Part shown: piece by piece, positions 1 to 12,130 of the stretch | Position numbering within the stretch: the stretch's first letter is position 1 | How the letters are laid out: each line of letters opens with the position of its first letter | DNA from: Neocallimastix lanati (nom. inval.) | Lineage: Eukaryota > Neocallimastigomycota > Neocallimastigomycetes > Neocallimastigales > Neocallimastigaceae | Direction of reading: 5' to 3' | Length of the DNA: 25,000 nucleotides | Assembly: GCA_016946835.1 (NCBI GenBank) | Contig: JACVTC010000036.1 | Coordinates: 402,501 to 427,500 of the forward strand | The notes under the pieces: generated by a model | Seen by the model: only the letters and a program-made list of their open reading frames with translations | Database searches by the model: none | What the model was told of the DNA's origin: nothing | Program-made: the position numbers and the translations under genes

Positions 1-298
1 ATCATCATTAACAGCATCATCAATATCGTAAGTATCAAATCTTTCCTTTAAATATAATGACCAATTAATATTTGGATATTTTTCAGTTAATGATTTAATA
101 GTGTTTTCATTGTAAGTTGCACTTGGATCCTGCATATCTTGACTAACATTTAATAATATTATAAAAATATTAAATTAATATAAAATAATAAGAATATACA
201 TGTATATATTATATAAATATAAAATAATAAAATTTAAATAAAAATATTAATATTTATACTAATATTAATATTAATACTAATATTAATATTAATACTAA

Positions 299-370
<72 letters not shown>

Positions 371-1090
371 TGAAGGAGCAAAGTGCCATAATACAATCAA
401 ATTCTATTAAAAAAAAAAAAAAAAAAAAAAAAAACTTACGATGGTACTGTAACCTTTGCTAATTCTTTTTCAAATTCAACAATCATTTCTGCAGTAGCAT
501 CAAAGTTTCTTTCCTTATTATGATGTGCAGCAGGAATGAAACTTTGATCAAAAACAATAGATAACATATTTTTAATAGTTTCTTTATAAGTAGCAAGAAT
601 TTCTTCTTCTTCATAATATTCCTTACTTGGTAAACCTAAACCAGATTGACCAACATAAATAACATTAAGATCTGGATTCTTTTGATCAGCAGCAACAGCC
701 ATATTGAAGAAAGCAGAAGATCCATAATTATGAAGTTTAACCAATAACTTAGTTAATGAATCAACATTAGTGTAATCAGCATCATCATCATTAATATTTA
801 ATTTTGTAAGTAAATCCGTTAATGGTTTTTTACCCTTTTCTTCAATTTTATCAGTATCTATACAAGTACTATAAATATCCTTTAATTGTTGGAAAATCTT
901 TTTGTCATAATTTTTATTTTCTTTATTTAATTTATCATTTTCATTATAGTCACTTTCAAGGGCATTACGTAAAATATTCTTTAATATTTTATGTAAAATT
1001 ATTAATTTATAAATTAAAAAAAATATATATATACATTCAAAATAAATTATTATAATAAAGCAAGATAAAATTAAAGTAATAATAATAATA

Positions 1091-1164
<74 letters not shown>

Positions 1165-1221
1165 ATTTAAAATAAAAAAAAAAAAAGAATTTTTCATTAG
1201 AATATTTAATAAAAATTTAAC

Positions 1222-1272
<51 letters not shown>

Positions 1273-1791
1273 GTAATACTTCAACTTACAATATTTTTCT
1301 TGAATATGCTGTCAAATGTAGAAATTCTAGTTTTATCATCTGGAATAACATTTTCATTCTTTAATAATATATAAAATGTATTTAAACAAAAATTTAAAAT
1401 TTTAAATATTAATAACTTAGCAAGTACTTGACTATAAAAATATAATTTTTGGATAATTATATATATGTATATATATTAATAATAAATCATTATTTTTACC
1501 ATCCAGTTACCACAAGTAAATTGATAGAAATCATTACATGGATCAGCTTCAGCATCCATACTACTTAAAATTCTAGCTGATGTAATTATACATTCTGGTC
1601 TTAAGCAAATTTTCTATATATTATAAGAATATTTTTTATAATTAATTTCCTATTTATTCTATTGAGAATTATAATTTTTGAAATTTTTTAAATAAATTTA
1701 AAATTTTTACATCTTCATCTTTGTCTTTGGAATCATCTTTTGATTTTGGTGATATTACTATAATAATGATTTTAATATATTATTATATAGT

Positions 1792-1826
<35 letters not shown>

Positions 1827-2249
1827 GTATATAAGTTTTTTTTTTTTTTTTTTTTTTTTTTTTATTTTTATTCTATTAATTAAATTTTATTATTTTATAT
1901 GTTCATAAAAAAAAATAAAATAAGAAAATTAAAAAAAAAAAAAGAAAAAAAAGAAAACAATATAGAAGAATAAATTTTAAAAATTTTTATTTAAGAAAAA
2001 AACTTTTAATACAAACATACCTCCAAATATAATAATAAATATAGATAAGAATAATATAATCACTAATAAAATAAATTCAATAGTTGTAATACTCCTTCTA
2101 TGTCTACGATTAACATTTTGAGCTGGAGATTGGGTACGTGGATTTGAACTTGTAAGTGTTTCATCTACTTCATTAGTTGGTGCTGGTTGTTCATTTGGAA
2201 TAAGTGGTTCTTGTTCCGCTGCAGCAATATTAATATCGCTATTATCCAT
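1..2249 (-). CDS. M13 family (neprilysin/endothelin-converting-enzyme-like) zinc metallopeptidase, 5' part, six exons
   Basis: Read on the minus strand as exons 2249-2021, 1757-1711, 1613-1500, 1358-1290, 978-440 and 142-1; all introns are GT-AG and the phases close, giving the first 380 residues. Residues 1-56 are a polar cytosolic tail rich in Pro, Asn and Glu, 57-76 a single membrane anchor (type II topology inferred). Exon 3 carries the M13 N-terminal signature: C95, C100, then SARILSSMDAEADPC (104-118) and FYQFTCGNW (121-129). Exon 5 has QSGLGLPSKEYY (264-275), a hallmark of the M13 N-terminal domain. The HEXXH and GENIAD motifs lie past the left edge, so catalytic competence cannot be judged. 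By family it should be an ecto-peptidase acting on peptides outside the cell. Exon 2 codes a short Lys/Asp-rich stalk. Family assignment is firm; physiological substrate unknown. Confidence 0.93.
241..367. repeat. TACTAATATTAATA / (ACT)n / (AAT)n microsatellite in M13 intron 5
   Basis: Intron 5 (439-143, 297 nt) of the M13 gene holds a compound repeat: TAATATTAATAC-type units (about 255-300), then ACT triplets (about 301-329), then AAT triplets to about 367. It is followed by a 30-nt poly(A) run (about 405-434) right beside the exon 5 donor. On the transcript this makes a U-rich stretch directly after GTAAG. Confidence 0.85.
1075..1271. repeat. Complementary (AAT)n and (ATT)n tracts in M13 intron 4
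   Basis: Intron 4 (1289-979, 311 nt) contains AAT triplets at about 1075-1130, AAAT units at about 1128-1163 and ATT triplets at about 1221-1271. The first and last tracts are reverse complements of one another on the same strand, so the intron RNA can fold into a long triplet-repeat stem with a loop of roughly 90 nt. An open frame of Ile codons through this intron is a by-product of the repeat, not coding sequence. Confidence 0.85.
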
Positions 2250-2290
2250 TTTAATGAATATTTTATTTTTTTTTTTACTTTGTTCAATTA

Positions 2291-2302
2291 TTTATATATA
2301 TA
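2291..2302 (-). promoter_or_regulatory. Possible TATA element upstream of the M13 gene
   Basis: On the minus strand, TATATATAAATAA lies about 40-55 nt before the M13 start codon at 2249. It matches a TATA box, but in DNA this AT-rich such strings are frequent by chance, so support is weak. Confidence 0.25.
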
Positions 2303-3215
2303 ATATTGTTATTATTTCTTTCTTATTTTTTTTCCCCTTTTAATAATTTCTATTTAGTAAAATAAAATTAAAATAATAAATTAAAAGATTTTATGATTTT
2401 TTAATTTATTAAATTATTTTATTAAAATTATTCTTTGTTTATTTTTTTATTAATATTATTATTAATATTTTATTAATAAAAAATTAAATATGATATATAT
2501 TATAATTTTAAAATATATATATACTAATAATAATAGTAATAATAATAAAAAAAAAAAAAAAAAAAAAATTCAATTTTTAATTTCTTTATATTAGTTGAAT
2601 TATAATGGAACTATAACAAATTTCAAAAAAATTTCAAAAATATTAAATGATAAAAATTTATTAAAATTTTTTAAATTATTAAAAAAAATTTTTTTATTAA
2701 AAATAAATTAATGTACATTTATTAATTATATATTGTGATATAACTCGATTCTAATTTCCACTTTTTGGGAGAAGCGATTATATTCTTTTTAATATTTATT
2801 TTTATTTATTTAGTAATAATAATTAGTTAATTAACAACTTAACAATTACATAATATAAAATAATTTACATTTATACTAATTTATAATAAAGTTTTCATAT
2901 AATAAAATATAAAGTTTAATAAAATATATATACATAATTAAATGTTATAAAATATAATAAATATTAGAAATAAAATAAAAGTTATTTAATATAATAAATT
3001 ATTAATAATACACAATGAATTTCATATTTTTATGTTATCATTAATTTCCTAAATTCTAATGATATTTTCACTAGCCACAATTATAATAATTTACCAATTT
3101 ACAATTAACATAATTTTTAATATATTTATGTGTTTATAATAAATTAATTTTTATATTAATTAAAGTTTTTATTTATATTCTATATCAATTGTAGATAGTA
3201 AATAATGAAGTAATG

Positions 3216-3255
3216 AAATGACCTTTAACTCCATGGGAAAAGTTAGAAGTCATTT
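3216..3255. other. Imperfect 15-bp hairpin in a locally GC-richer patch
   Basis: The arms 3216-3230 (AAATGACCTTTAACT) and 3241-3255 (AGTTAGAAGTCATTT) pair at 14 of 15 positions, one of them G-U, around a 10-nt loop containing CATGGG. The surrounding 90 nt are clearly richer in G and C than the spacer. It could be a structured RNA or a relic; I found no convincing C/D or H/ACA box set. Confidence 0.4.
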
Positions 3256-3929
3256 AGTCCTCGAAATTCATACGGTAGTTTTTTAATATTGATTTAAAAA
3301 TTTTAATGTATTTTTATTTTCATATAAATATATATAAATATATATATTTATATACATTTCTTTCTTTTTTTTTTTTTTTTTTTTTTTTTTTGATATAAAT
3401 ATCTAATTGAATTTTGGATTATTAATTATAGTATTATATTTTTTTTTTGAAGAATTTGATAATAATATACATAAAAAAAAAAACATAATTATATTTATTT
3501 CAAAATGAAAAATGAACCTCTTTTTATTTTTTATAAATACTAATTATATATATATTTAATATATATCTTAATATATATATTTCCCAAATATAAAATTTAT
3601 CTAAATAATTTATATAACTTTTATGGTATAAACTTTTCTTTAATTAAATTTAATATATTAATGTTGGTAAAAATAATTAGGTTCATAAAAAAATATTCCA
3701 TTTATCCATTTAAAAAAAAAAAAAAATTAAAATTTTTATAAAAAATAAAATTAATGTAATTCAATGGTAATAAAATGAAAATTTTTAAATCACATTTAAA
3801 GAAATTATGTTATTGTAATGTGAAATGAGAGTAATTTCTACTTAAAAAAAAAAAAAAAAAAAAAAAAATTAAAAATTAATACAATAAAATAAAGAAAAAA
3901 GCATCTGTAAAGTAAAACGTTCATTAAAC

Positions 3930-3962
<33 letters not shown>

Positions 3963-4477
3963 CAGGTATATTATATGTAACATTAAAATTAATTTTATTT
4001 TTTTTCATTTTAATTTTTTTTTTAATATAATTCGTATATATATTTTTATGAATTTTTTTACAATAAAATAAAGTATTAGTAAAGTATTAGTAATAATACA
4101 TATTATAATATATATATATATATATTTTTTTTTAAATAAAACTTTTAAAATATTTTCACAAATAAATATATTAATATAAATAGAAAATAATAATATAAAT
4201 TCGATAAAATTAAATATACAATTAAAAAAAAAAAAAAAAAAAAAAAGTTATAATGATTTTAATAATAGATTGATAAAATTTATTTATATATAAATATAAG
4301 GTATGTAATGAAATATTTTTTTTTGTTAAAAACATATTAATATTCTATATATATGAAATGATTATAAAAATTAATATTCTAAGGTATTTGAAATCACTAT
4401 TTTATTAATATTTTATTATTATTATTACTGATAGAACGAAAACTTTTTTTTTATTATAATATTTTTTATTGAATATA

Positions 4478-4510
<33 letters not shown>

Positions 4511-4519
4511 GTAAAATGT

Positions 4520-6804
4520 TTATATCATATCATCACACCATCCATTAATTGGTAGACAGTTTGCATATTTACACCATTCACATCTTTGAGCATCACTCTT
4601 ATAGAAACTTACATTTAAGAATATCATAACTAATAATAATAACGGTATACATAAAATGGTAATTGTTTTCTTAATAATACGGTCCTTCATATTAAATTTA
4701 ATGGATGGTAAAAATATTAATCCTGAAATAATTCCTGTGAAAAATCCACCAACGTGAGCAAAATTATCCACAAATGGAAGAAAACCAACTCCAAGAGAAA
4801 TTATAACAACAAATAACATCTTCATTAATTCTTTCCATGGTTTAATTAAAAGTTTCCAATTTAAAATTAAATCAAGAAGTAAACATGCAATTAAACCTAT
4901 TATGATGAATGGAAAATAATAATAATATAATATATTTTTTAAAAAAAAAAAAAAAAAAAAAAAATTAATTATATCATTTTTATTATTATTATCAATATTA
5001 TTATTATTTATTATATATATCTTTTTTTATCAATATAAAAGAAATTTTTTAATTATTAATAAAAATAAAAAATGAAAATAAAAAATAAAATTTATATATT
5101 TATAATTAAATATATATAAATATATATTTTTACCATATAATGAACCAGAACATCCAACACTAGGTGTTTGGATACTATACTCTGCACCAAACATAAAACC
5201 TGCAATACCACAAAGGGTATAAATAATGAAAATTCTTAAACTACCGAAATCTCTTTCCATTTGAAAACCTACTCTTATCTATAAAAAATAAATAAATAAA
5301 TAAATAAATAAAATAAATAAATAAAATAAAGAATAATAAAATAAAACAAAATAAAATAAATAGTAGAATATAAATATAAGTACAGATTGAATAAAATAAA
5401 ATAAAATAAAATAAAATAAATAGTAGAATATAAATATAAGTACAGATTGAATAAAATAAAATAAAATAAAATAAAATAAAATAAAATAAAATAAAATAAA
5501 ATAAAATTAAATAAATAGTAGAATATAAATATAAGTACAGATTGAATAAAATAAAATAAAATAAAATAAAATAAAATAAAATAAAATAAAATAAAATAAA
5601 ATAAAATAAAATAAAATAAAATAAAATAAAATAAAATAAAATAAAATAAAATAAAATAAAATAAAAATAATTAATAAATGATAAATAATAAATAATAATA
5701 ATAATAATAAATATATCAACAAAAGAAATACGCATTATAATTGTAATTATAATAATAAAAATAATAGGAATGATAGAGGTCAAAATAATATTTAATTTAT
5801 ATATAATATACTCCATTTTTTTTTTTTACCTGGAAGAATAAATTTGCAGCAATATGAATAATTCCTGCATGAAGAAAGATTGGTGTAATAAATCTCCACC
5901 ATTGATTTGGTACTGAATATTCTGTCATACCCATACCACACATATCACTTAATTTACAAACATTAACAATTTTTGAATCAATTGTAACATTTGAATATGG
6001 TTCAATTCCTTCAATACAACTAATTTTTTCATTTTCAAAACCAGATCTCATACAAGGTACCCATCGAGCTCCAAAATGAATTAATACCTTTATATACATA
6101 TTTAATAAATAATACAATACCAATAATAATTATATTATAAATAATTTTGTGTTAATTTTTTATTATTATTATTACTGTTATTATTGCAATAAATATATGA
6201 TAAAATATGATAAAATATATATATTTTTTCATATATCATAAAAAATAATAAAACTTACTGAAGTGGATGGACCGATCATAATATTAAAATTTTCTTTATT
6301 TAAATCAATAGGTGACCCTAATTTAATCCAATTTACTGCCATTTCCAATATCATTATTGCAATTTGAATTATAGTTAAAGTTACTAAGAAATAAGGTTTA
6401 TATACCTTTTGTTTTTTAATTTGTCTTTGAACTTCTGGATTAAGTAAAGCTTTCGGTACTTTATCTGAATTTGTTTTTAGACTTATTTGACGTCTTAAGG
6501 CTTCTTCCTTTCTTTTTTTATCATATTCCTCTTGAATTTCAATAACTACATTAAATATTTTATCCAAATGATCTGATGAATAAAAATCATAATCTTCGAG
6601 TTCTTCATCATCATCATCAGGTTGGTTTAATGGAATTCTACTATTTCTTTTTTCTTTTTTTGATGAACTTTTTGAATTGCTATGTTGTTGATTTTGTATT
6701 AGTGATGTCTCTGCAGCAGTTCTTTGGAAGAAGGACATTTCAGTAGTATCTCCTTCTTCTGATCCATTAAACCAATTCCATATAATTTTTTTTATATTAC
6801 TCAT
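4520..6804 (-). CDS. Rhomboid-family intramembrane serine protease, four exons
   Basis: Exons on the minus strand: 6804-6259, 6087-5830, 5278-5134 and 4896-4520, all GT-AG with closing phases, giving 441 residues. Residues 1-130 are a charged cytosolic tail with an acidic run (63-72). TM1 is about 138-157. A Cys-containing lumenal/outer loop follows (C194, C206, C226, C232). H255, H260 and N264 reproduce the rhomboid H-x4-H-x3-N motif. The nucleophile is S312 in GCSGSLYG (310-317, usually GASG), and the partner is H364 in NFAHVGGFFTG. An extra segment at about 394-412 gives the 6+1 eukaryotic layout, ending in a Cys-rich tail (C422, C425, C430, C437). The family cleaves membrane proteins within their transmembrane helices. 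The long N-tail and the layout argue for the secretory pathway or plasma membrane rather than mitochondria (inference). Confidence 0.95.
5281..5710. repeat. Pentanucleotide minisatellite filling rhomboid intron 2
   Basis: Rhomboid intron 2 (5829-5279, 551 nt) is mostly tandem ATAAA units. Three near-identical ~30-nt blocks beginning TAGTAGAATATAAATATAAG and ending TACAGATTGA interrupt it at 5361-5390, 5421-5450 and about 5515-5544. The first two blocks are exactly 60 nt apart, so a 60-nt higher-order unit was duplicated; the third follows a longer ATAAA run. The repeat lacks stops in one minus-strand frame, producing a spurious Phe/Ile/Leu/Tyr open frame of about 190 codons. Confidence 0.9.
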
Positions 6805-6871
6805 TTTAATTAATTCAACTTTATAATAACGAAATATATATGATATTAATTAATATATATATTGATATCTT

Positions 6872-6874
<3 letters not shown>

Positions 6875-6913
<39 letters not shown>
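6875..6913. repeat. Poly(T) tract upstream of the rhomboid gene
   Basis: About 39 consecutive T residues lie 70-110 nt upstream of the rhomboid start codon (poly(A) on the coding strand). Poly(dA:dT) tracts exclude nucleosomes in fungal promoters, so this may mark the promoter, but similar runs occur throughout the window. Confidence 0.45.
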
Positions 6914-6915
<2 letters not shown>

Positions 6916-7301
6916 TCAAAGGAAATATGAATAATAAATAATTTTTTTATTTCCTTTTTAAAAAAATGGTATAAAAAATATTATACAAAAAAAAAAATTT
7001 TTTTTAAAAAAAATTATATATATATGACAGAATAAATAATTTAAATATACAAAATAAAACAAATAAACAGTTGTTTTAATTTAAATGCCTGAATAACTCC
7101 TTCTGTATTGAAACTTCTAATATGAATTTAAAATATAAAAAAAGGATAAAAAATATATATATTTATAAATTTTTTCTTTTTTTTTCTTTTTTTTTTTTTT
7201 TTTTTTTTTCTATTATTATTTTTGAACTTTTCTACTTTTCAATGTTTTCAATGTTTTCATATCTTTAATCCTGTTTTTTATTCTTATAGTATTGTTTATT
7301 A

Positions 7302-7349
<48 letters not shown>

Positions 7350-8180
7350 GGTTTTATAGTTATATTTTTTAAATTAAGTATTTTATTTCGAAAAATATAC
7401 TATTTATTTTTGGATTAATATTAGTATTCGAAAGATTGCTAAAGTGTAGTTATTATGTTTCTTTGTAAATAATACTAACAAAGTAGCTTAGTTCCTTTAA
7501 ATAATTGAAAATTATATTAATTATTCATAATATATATACAATAAATTGATTTAAAAATTTATGAATCTCAATTAACCTTAAATTATATTTAAACCGAAAT
7601 TTTTTCAATATTGCAAAATTAAATTGCATTAAATGTTAAAAATTAAATAAAAGAAGTTAAAATATTGAAATTGAAAATAGATTTGGTTTAAATTTATAAT
7701 ATTTTATATATTATCTTTTTTTTATATTCTTTTTTTAATTAAATTTAATTTTTTTTGTTTTTATAATTTATTTTATTTAAATAAAATGATATAATAAAAT
7801 AAATTAATAAAAAAAAAGGGAGAGAGAGAAATTCTTAATGTTTATAACCGTTAATTAAATTGATTTGATTGTTTTATATTAATTATTTTATATAAAATCC
7901 TATAAAAATTTTTTATATAAAATAATTAATATTATAATAAAAAATATTTATTTTATATATCTGTTTTATTTTATTTTTCATTCATAAGTTTATTTTTTTT
8001 CCCTTTTGAATATCCTTTTTTTTCGTGGTGTAAAGAAAATAATAAATAATAAAGTCAAAATTGAAATTTTGAAATATATATATATTTTTACTGAAGTACA
8101 ATATAATTAAAAAAAATAAAGAAATAATAAAAAAAAAAAAATAAAAAACACAATCAGTTCTTAATGACAAATTTTAAATA

Positions 8181-8237
8181 ATATTATAATCAATTTTTGT
8201 ACTTATCTAATATAAGTACAAAAATTGATTATAATAT
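8181..8237. repeat. Perfect 26-bp inverted repeat (hairpin)
   Basis: Positions 8181-8206 and 8212-8237 are exact reverse complements separated by 5 nt (CTAAT). The core includes CAATTTTTGTACTTAT, so this is not simple TA dinucleotide symmetry. It could be a minimal palindromic transposon relic or encode a stable RNA hairpin. Confidence 0.85.
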
Positions 8238-9065
8238 TTAAAAAAAAAATTAATTATAATATATGATAATTATTTATTATTTATTTATTATTTAATATTA
8301 TTATTGTTATTTATTATTATTTATAAATCACTATTATTATTTACTATTATTATTTATTATTAATTATTATTAATTATTATTAATTATTATTCAATTATTA
8401 GTAGTAACATTAAACTAATATAAAACTAAAATAATAATAAAATATTATTTATTTAAAAATTTAATAATATTAATTAAATAATATATGAATATTTAACATT
8501 ATGCTATATTAAAAATTAATATTTCATATGTTTAACTTGTTAATATTTAATATTCTACTAACTAATAATATACTGGCCAATAAATTAACATAAATATATT
8601 AAAAGTTATTTAACCTATAAAACTATAAATCTACTAAGCATAAAATGCTTTTATATATCTACCTATTAAATTATTTGAAAATTTAAAAAAAAAAATATAT
8701 ATATATAAAACTTTTTATAATAACAAATAATCAACCGCTAATATGAGGTTTCATAATACTTTACAATATGCCTAATAATTATATTTATTATTATTTATAA
8801 TTTATTAATTAATTATTTAGAATAAACTTTTTTTTTATATATTTTTTAATTGGCATTTTACATTTTTAACATTTTCTATTTATTTAATGGATCCATATAT
8901 TAAAATACATTAAAATTTATTTATTATCTAAATTTTATATTACATTCATTGAATATTTTAAATATTACAAAAAGGTTTACTTTTTTTATGTTTTAATGAA
9001 CTTTAAAATATTTTAATTAATATTAAATATTTTTTTTTTATTTTTTAAGGTCAAATAAAACTATT

Positions 9066-9220
9066 GGCAAACTTTATTATTATTTAAAAAAAAAGAAATT
9101 TTCTTAAATAATATAATTTAAATTAAAAAAATCAAATATATTATAAAATAAAGTTTAAAGCAATAAAGATATAAAATTTATATAAGAAAATCTTTTTTTA
9201 AATAATAATAAAGTTTGTTA
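9066..9220. repeat. Small inverted-repeat element (MITE-like)
   Basis: About 38-40 nt at 9066-9106 (starting CAAACTTTATTATTATTT) recur inverted at about 9183-9220 with a few A-run differences. The ~75 nt between them are unrelated. The layout suits a small non-autonomous inverted-repeat element, but no target duplication was identified. Confidence 0.6.
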
Positions 9221-9293
9221 TCAAATTAAAAAAAAAATTTTAGAAATATGTTAACCTAAATATGAAGAAATTTTTTTTTTTAGAAATTTAGTT

Positions 9294-9400
9294 TATAATA
9301 TATATAATATTATTACTATATAAAATAAAAAAATAATAAAATAATTATATAATATATATAATATTATTACTATATAAAATAATAAAATAATAAAATAATT
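9294..9400. repeat. Two-copy direct repeat, 54-nt period
   Basis: The block around TAATATTATTACTATATAAA occurs twice with a 54-nt spacing (near 9307 and 9361), each followed by AATAAAATAATTA-type sequence. It is a local tandem duplication in non-coding DNA. Confidence 0.7.
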
Positions 9401-9643
9401 ATAATTATTAATTACTATTAAAAATTATTAAAAATTATTACATAGATTATATAAAATATTATTTATTTATTCCTTTTTTTTACTTGTTTACCTTTTTTTT
9501 TTTTTTTTTTTTAGCTTGTTATTTAAAATTATTATATAAATAACAAACATTAATCTAATTAAAATTATTTTATTTAATAATAATATATGAAGAATGTATT
9601 TATTTTATATAATTGCAGATATAATAAATATTAAAATGACAGC

Positions 9644-9675
<32 letters not shown>

Positions 9676-10639
9676 GAAGCAATGCAAAAAATAAAAACAA
9701 AAAAATCAAAGTAAAAATAATAAATATATATATATATGTATATTTTTTTTTGAAATTAAGGAACAGAAAAAGTATGAATTTATCTTTTTTTTAAAATATC
9801 AAAATATCAAATCACGAAAAACTATGATATTTCCACTAATAAAAAGATTATAATATTTCAACCATTGTATTTTTTATATTTATGTAATTAAACTTTAATT
9901 ATTTTCATTAATTATTTTTATTTAATTCTTATTTTATTCTTTTTACTAGATTATATATAATTACAGAAAGAATAGTGGTCTTTGCTATTTCCTTTTTTTT
10001 TTTCTCATTTGAAATACTTATTAAATAATATAATAATTTTAATAAAAGAAAATGTATGAAAATCAAAAATATCATTTTCATATATATCAATATTTTATTT
10101 TTAGATCTATAATTATGAGTTAATATATAATGAATAATTTAATTTTTATATATTATAATTTTAACAGTTTGTACAAAATATGAATTTATTAAATAGATAA
10201 ATGTGAAAATATATATTTATAATAAAAACAAATTTATAAAATTTAATATATTAAATACTAATTAACTTAAAAGTAATTGCTGCTGTTTAGACTGTTCAAA
10301 TTATAATTTCTAATAATCACAGAATATGCTATGAAGAAGTTTATAAAGATTTTATATGTATACATTCAAATTTTGAATCAGATGAATTCCTTTTTTTTTT
10401 TTTTTTTATGAAAAAAAATATAAATAATTTTAATAATATAAATCACTATAAGACATTTAAATAAGAGAAAGACCAATTTAATTTAAGCAATGAAAAATGT
10501 AATGAAGAATTATTTAAAATATATATTAAGTTTTATAATTTATGGAATACAATACTAATATTGAATCATACTTAAGGATATAAATAATTCTTAATTTTTT
10601 ATTAGAATAAGAAAATATTTATCAAAAATGAAACATGGA

Positions 10640-10815
<176 letters not shown>

Positions 10816-11151
10816 GATGACAATACTTCTTATAATATAATTATTATTTTTATTATTTTGTTATTATTTTTATTATCGTATTATTACTATGGACGATTTC
10901 ACATTTTATATTTGATCAGTTTTTTCTTTTTCATAATGAATTATTATTAGTTTTCTTTTAGTACGATACAAAATACAACATTATCATTTTTATATTATTA
11001 TAATATAATATTATGTTATATTATTTTTATAATCATTATACTAACACTATAATTTTAATAATAGAAAAAATAATGGTTAAGAGTAATAATGATAATAATA
11101 AATTATTTAATTATATAATTAAAACAGTATTAATATATTTTTATTTATTAT

Positions 11152-11179
11152 TGGATTAGTGCTAACTCATACTAATCCA
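11152..11179. repeat. Short palindrome at the centre of the foldback element
   Basis: TGGATTAGT (11152-11160) and ACTAATCCA (11171-11179) are exact 9-nt inverted repeats around a 10-nt loop. They lie in the unpaired middle, close to the inner edge of the right arm. Confidence 0.6.
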
Positions 11180-11286
11180 TTGTAAATAAAGATAATAAAT
11201 ACACCAATAATATAGGCAATAAAAATAATGAAAATAATAAAAAAATAAAAATAATGAAAATAATAATTATAAGTAGTATTATCATC

Positions 11287-11323
<37 letters not shown>

Positions 11324-12130
11324 TAATATTAACATTATTATTGTTGACAGTTCCATGTTTCATTTTTGATAAATATTTTCTTATTCTAATAAAAAATAAA
11401 AATTATTTATATCTTAAGTATGATTCAATTTCAGTATTGTATTCCATAAATTATAAAACTTTAATATACTTTAATAATTCTTCATTTCATTTTTCATTGC
11501 TTAAATTAAATTGGTCTTTCTCTTTATTTAAATATTTTATAGTGATTTATATTATTATTAAAATTATTTATATTTTTATTCAAAAAAAAAAAAAAAAAAA
11601 AAAGGAAATCATCTAATTCAAAATTTGAATGTATACATATAAAATCTTTATAAACTTCTCCATAGTATATTCTGTGATTATTAGAAATTATAATTTGAAC
11701 AGTCTAAACAGCAGCAATTACTTTTAATTTAATTAGTATTTAATATATTAAATTTTATAAATTTGTTTTTATTATAAATATATATTTCATATTTATCTAT
11801 TTAATAAATTCATATTTTGTACAAACTGTTAAAATTATAATATATAAAATTTAAATTATTATATATAAAAATAAAATTATTCGTTATATATTACAAAGTA
11901 TTATTTCAAAGATTTCCTCTTTCATTTCTATTGATATTCACAATTAAATAAATGTTAAATTTTTTCAATTATTATACTTGATATTACATATATATATATA
12001 TGAATCAACAATATCTTTACTCTTTACTACAAATAAATGAAAAGATAAGATTTTGTATATATTTATATTTCAAATAATTATAAATTCCAAATATTATTGA
12101 AATAATATAAAGTAGGCTATTATTATTCTT

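Larger units (their letters stand above)
2250..4519. other. AT-rich intergenic spacer
   Basis: This is the spacer between the rhomboid gene 3' end and the M13 gene 5' end. It contains poly(A)/poly(T) runs of about 15-27 nt (near 2549, 3367, 3844, 4224 and 4494), TA dinucleotide stretches and no exon-like reading frame. Two short patches are less AT-rich: about 2730-2785 and 3190-3285. The second contains a hairpin listed separately. The part just below 4520 serves as rhomboid 3' UTR; AATAAA-like strings occur but cannot be ranked in this background. Confidence 0.6.
6914..10118. other. Gene-poor AT-rich region
   Basis: I see no exon-like frames here. The region holds an ATT microsatellite (about 7300-7350), a perfect hairpin (8181-8237), TTAATTATTA-type units (about 8355-8395), an inverted repeat (9066-9220), a short direct duplication (about 9294-9400) and poly(T) runs near 7190, 9500, 9643 and 9990. 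The only recognisable open frame (about 7982-8170) is low-complexity Phe/Ile/Lys and not credible. Confidence 0.55.

Noticed and set aside
822-1055. Plus-strand frame opposite M13 exon 5
   Set aside because: It is the antisense of a well-supported exon and has no recognisable domain.
436-1284. One 282-codon minus-strand frame starting with MKYY and poly-Ile
   Set aside because: Only 978-440 of it is coding (exon 5 of the M13 gene); the N-terminal Ile run is intron 4 microsatellite.
5241-5816. 191-codon Phe/Ile/Leu/Tyr frame on minus
   Set aside because: It is rhomboid intron 2 minisatellite without stops; the exons on both sides use other frames and splice cleanly over it.
7430-7500. TACTAAC followed by TAG, a yeast-like branch point and acceptor
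   Set aside because: No exon-like frame follows and no donor could be paired with it; likely chance.
7982-8170. Small Phe/Ile-rich frame
   Set aside because: Low-complexity A/T sequence with no domain and no coding-like composition.
11254-11616. 120-codon Leu/Ile/Lys-rich frame on plus
   Set aside because: It runs across the right arm of the foldback element and its ATT tract; the equivalent frame is not kept in the left arm.
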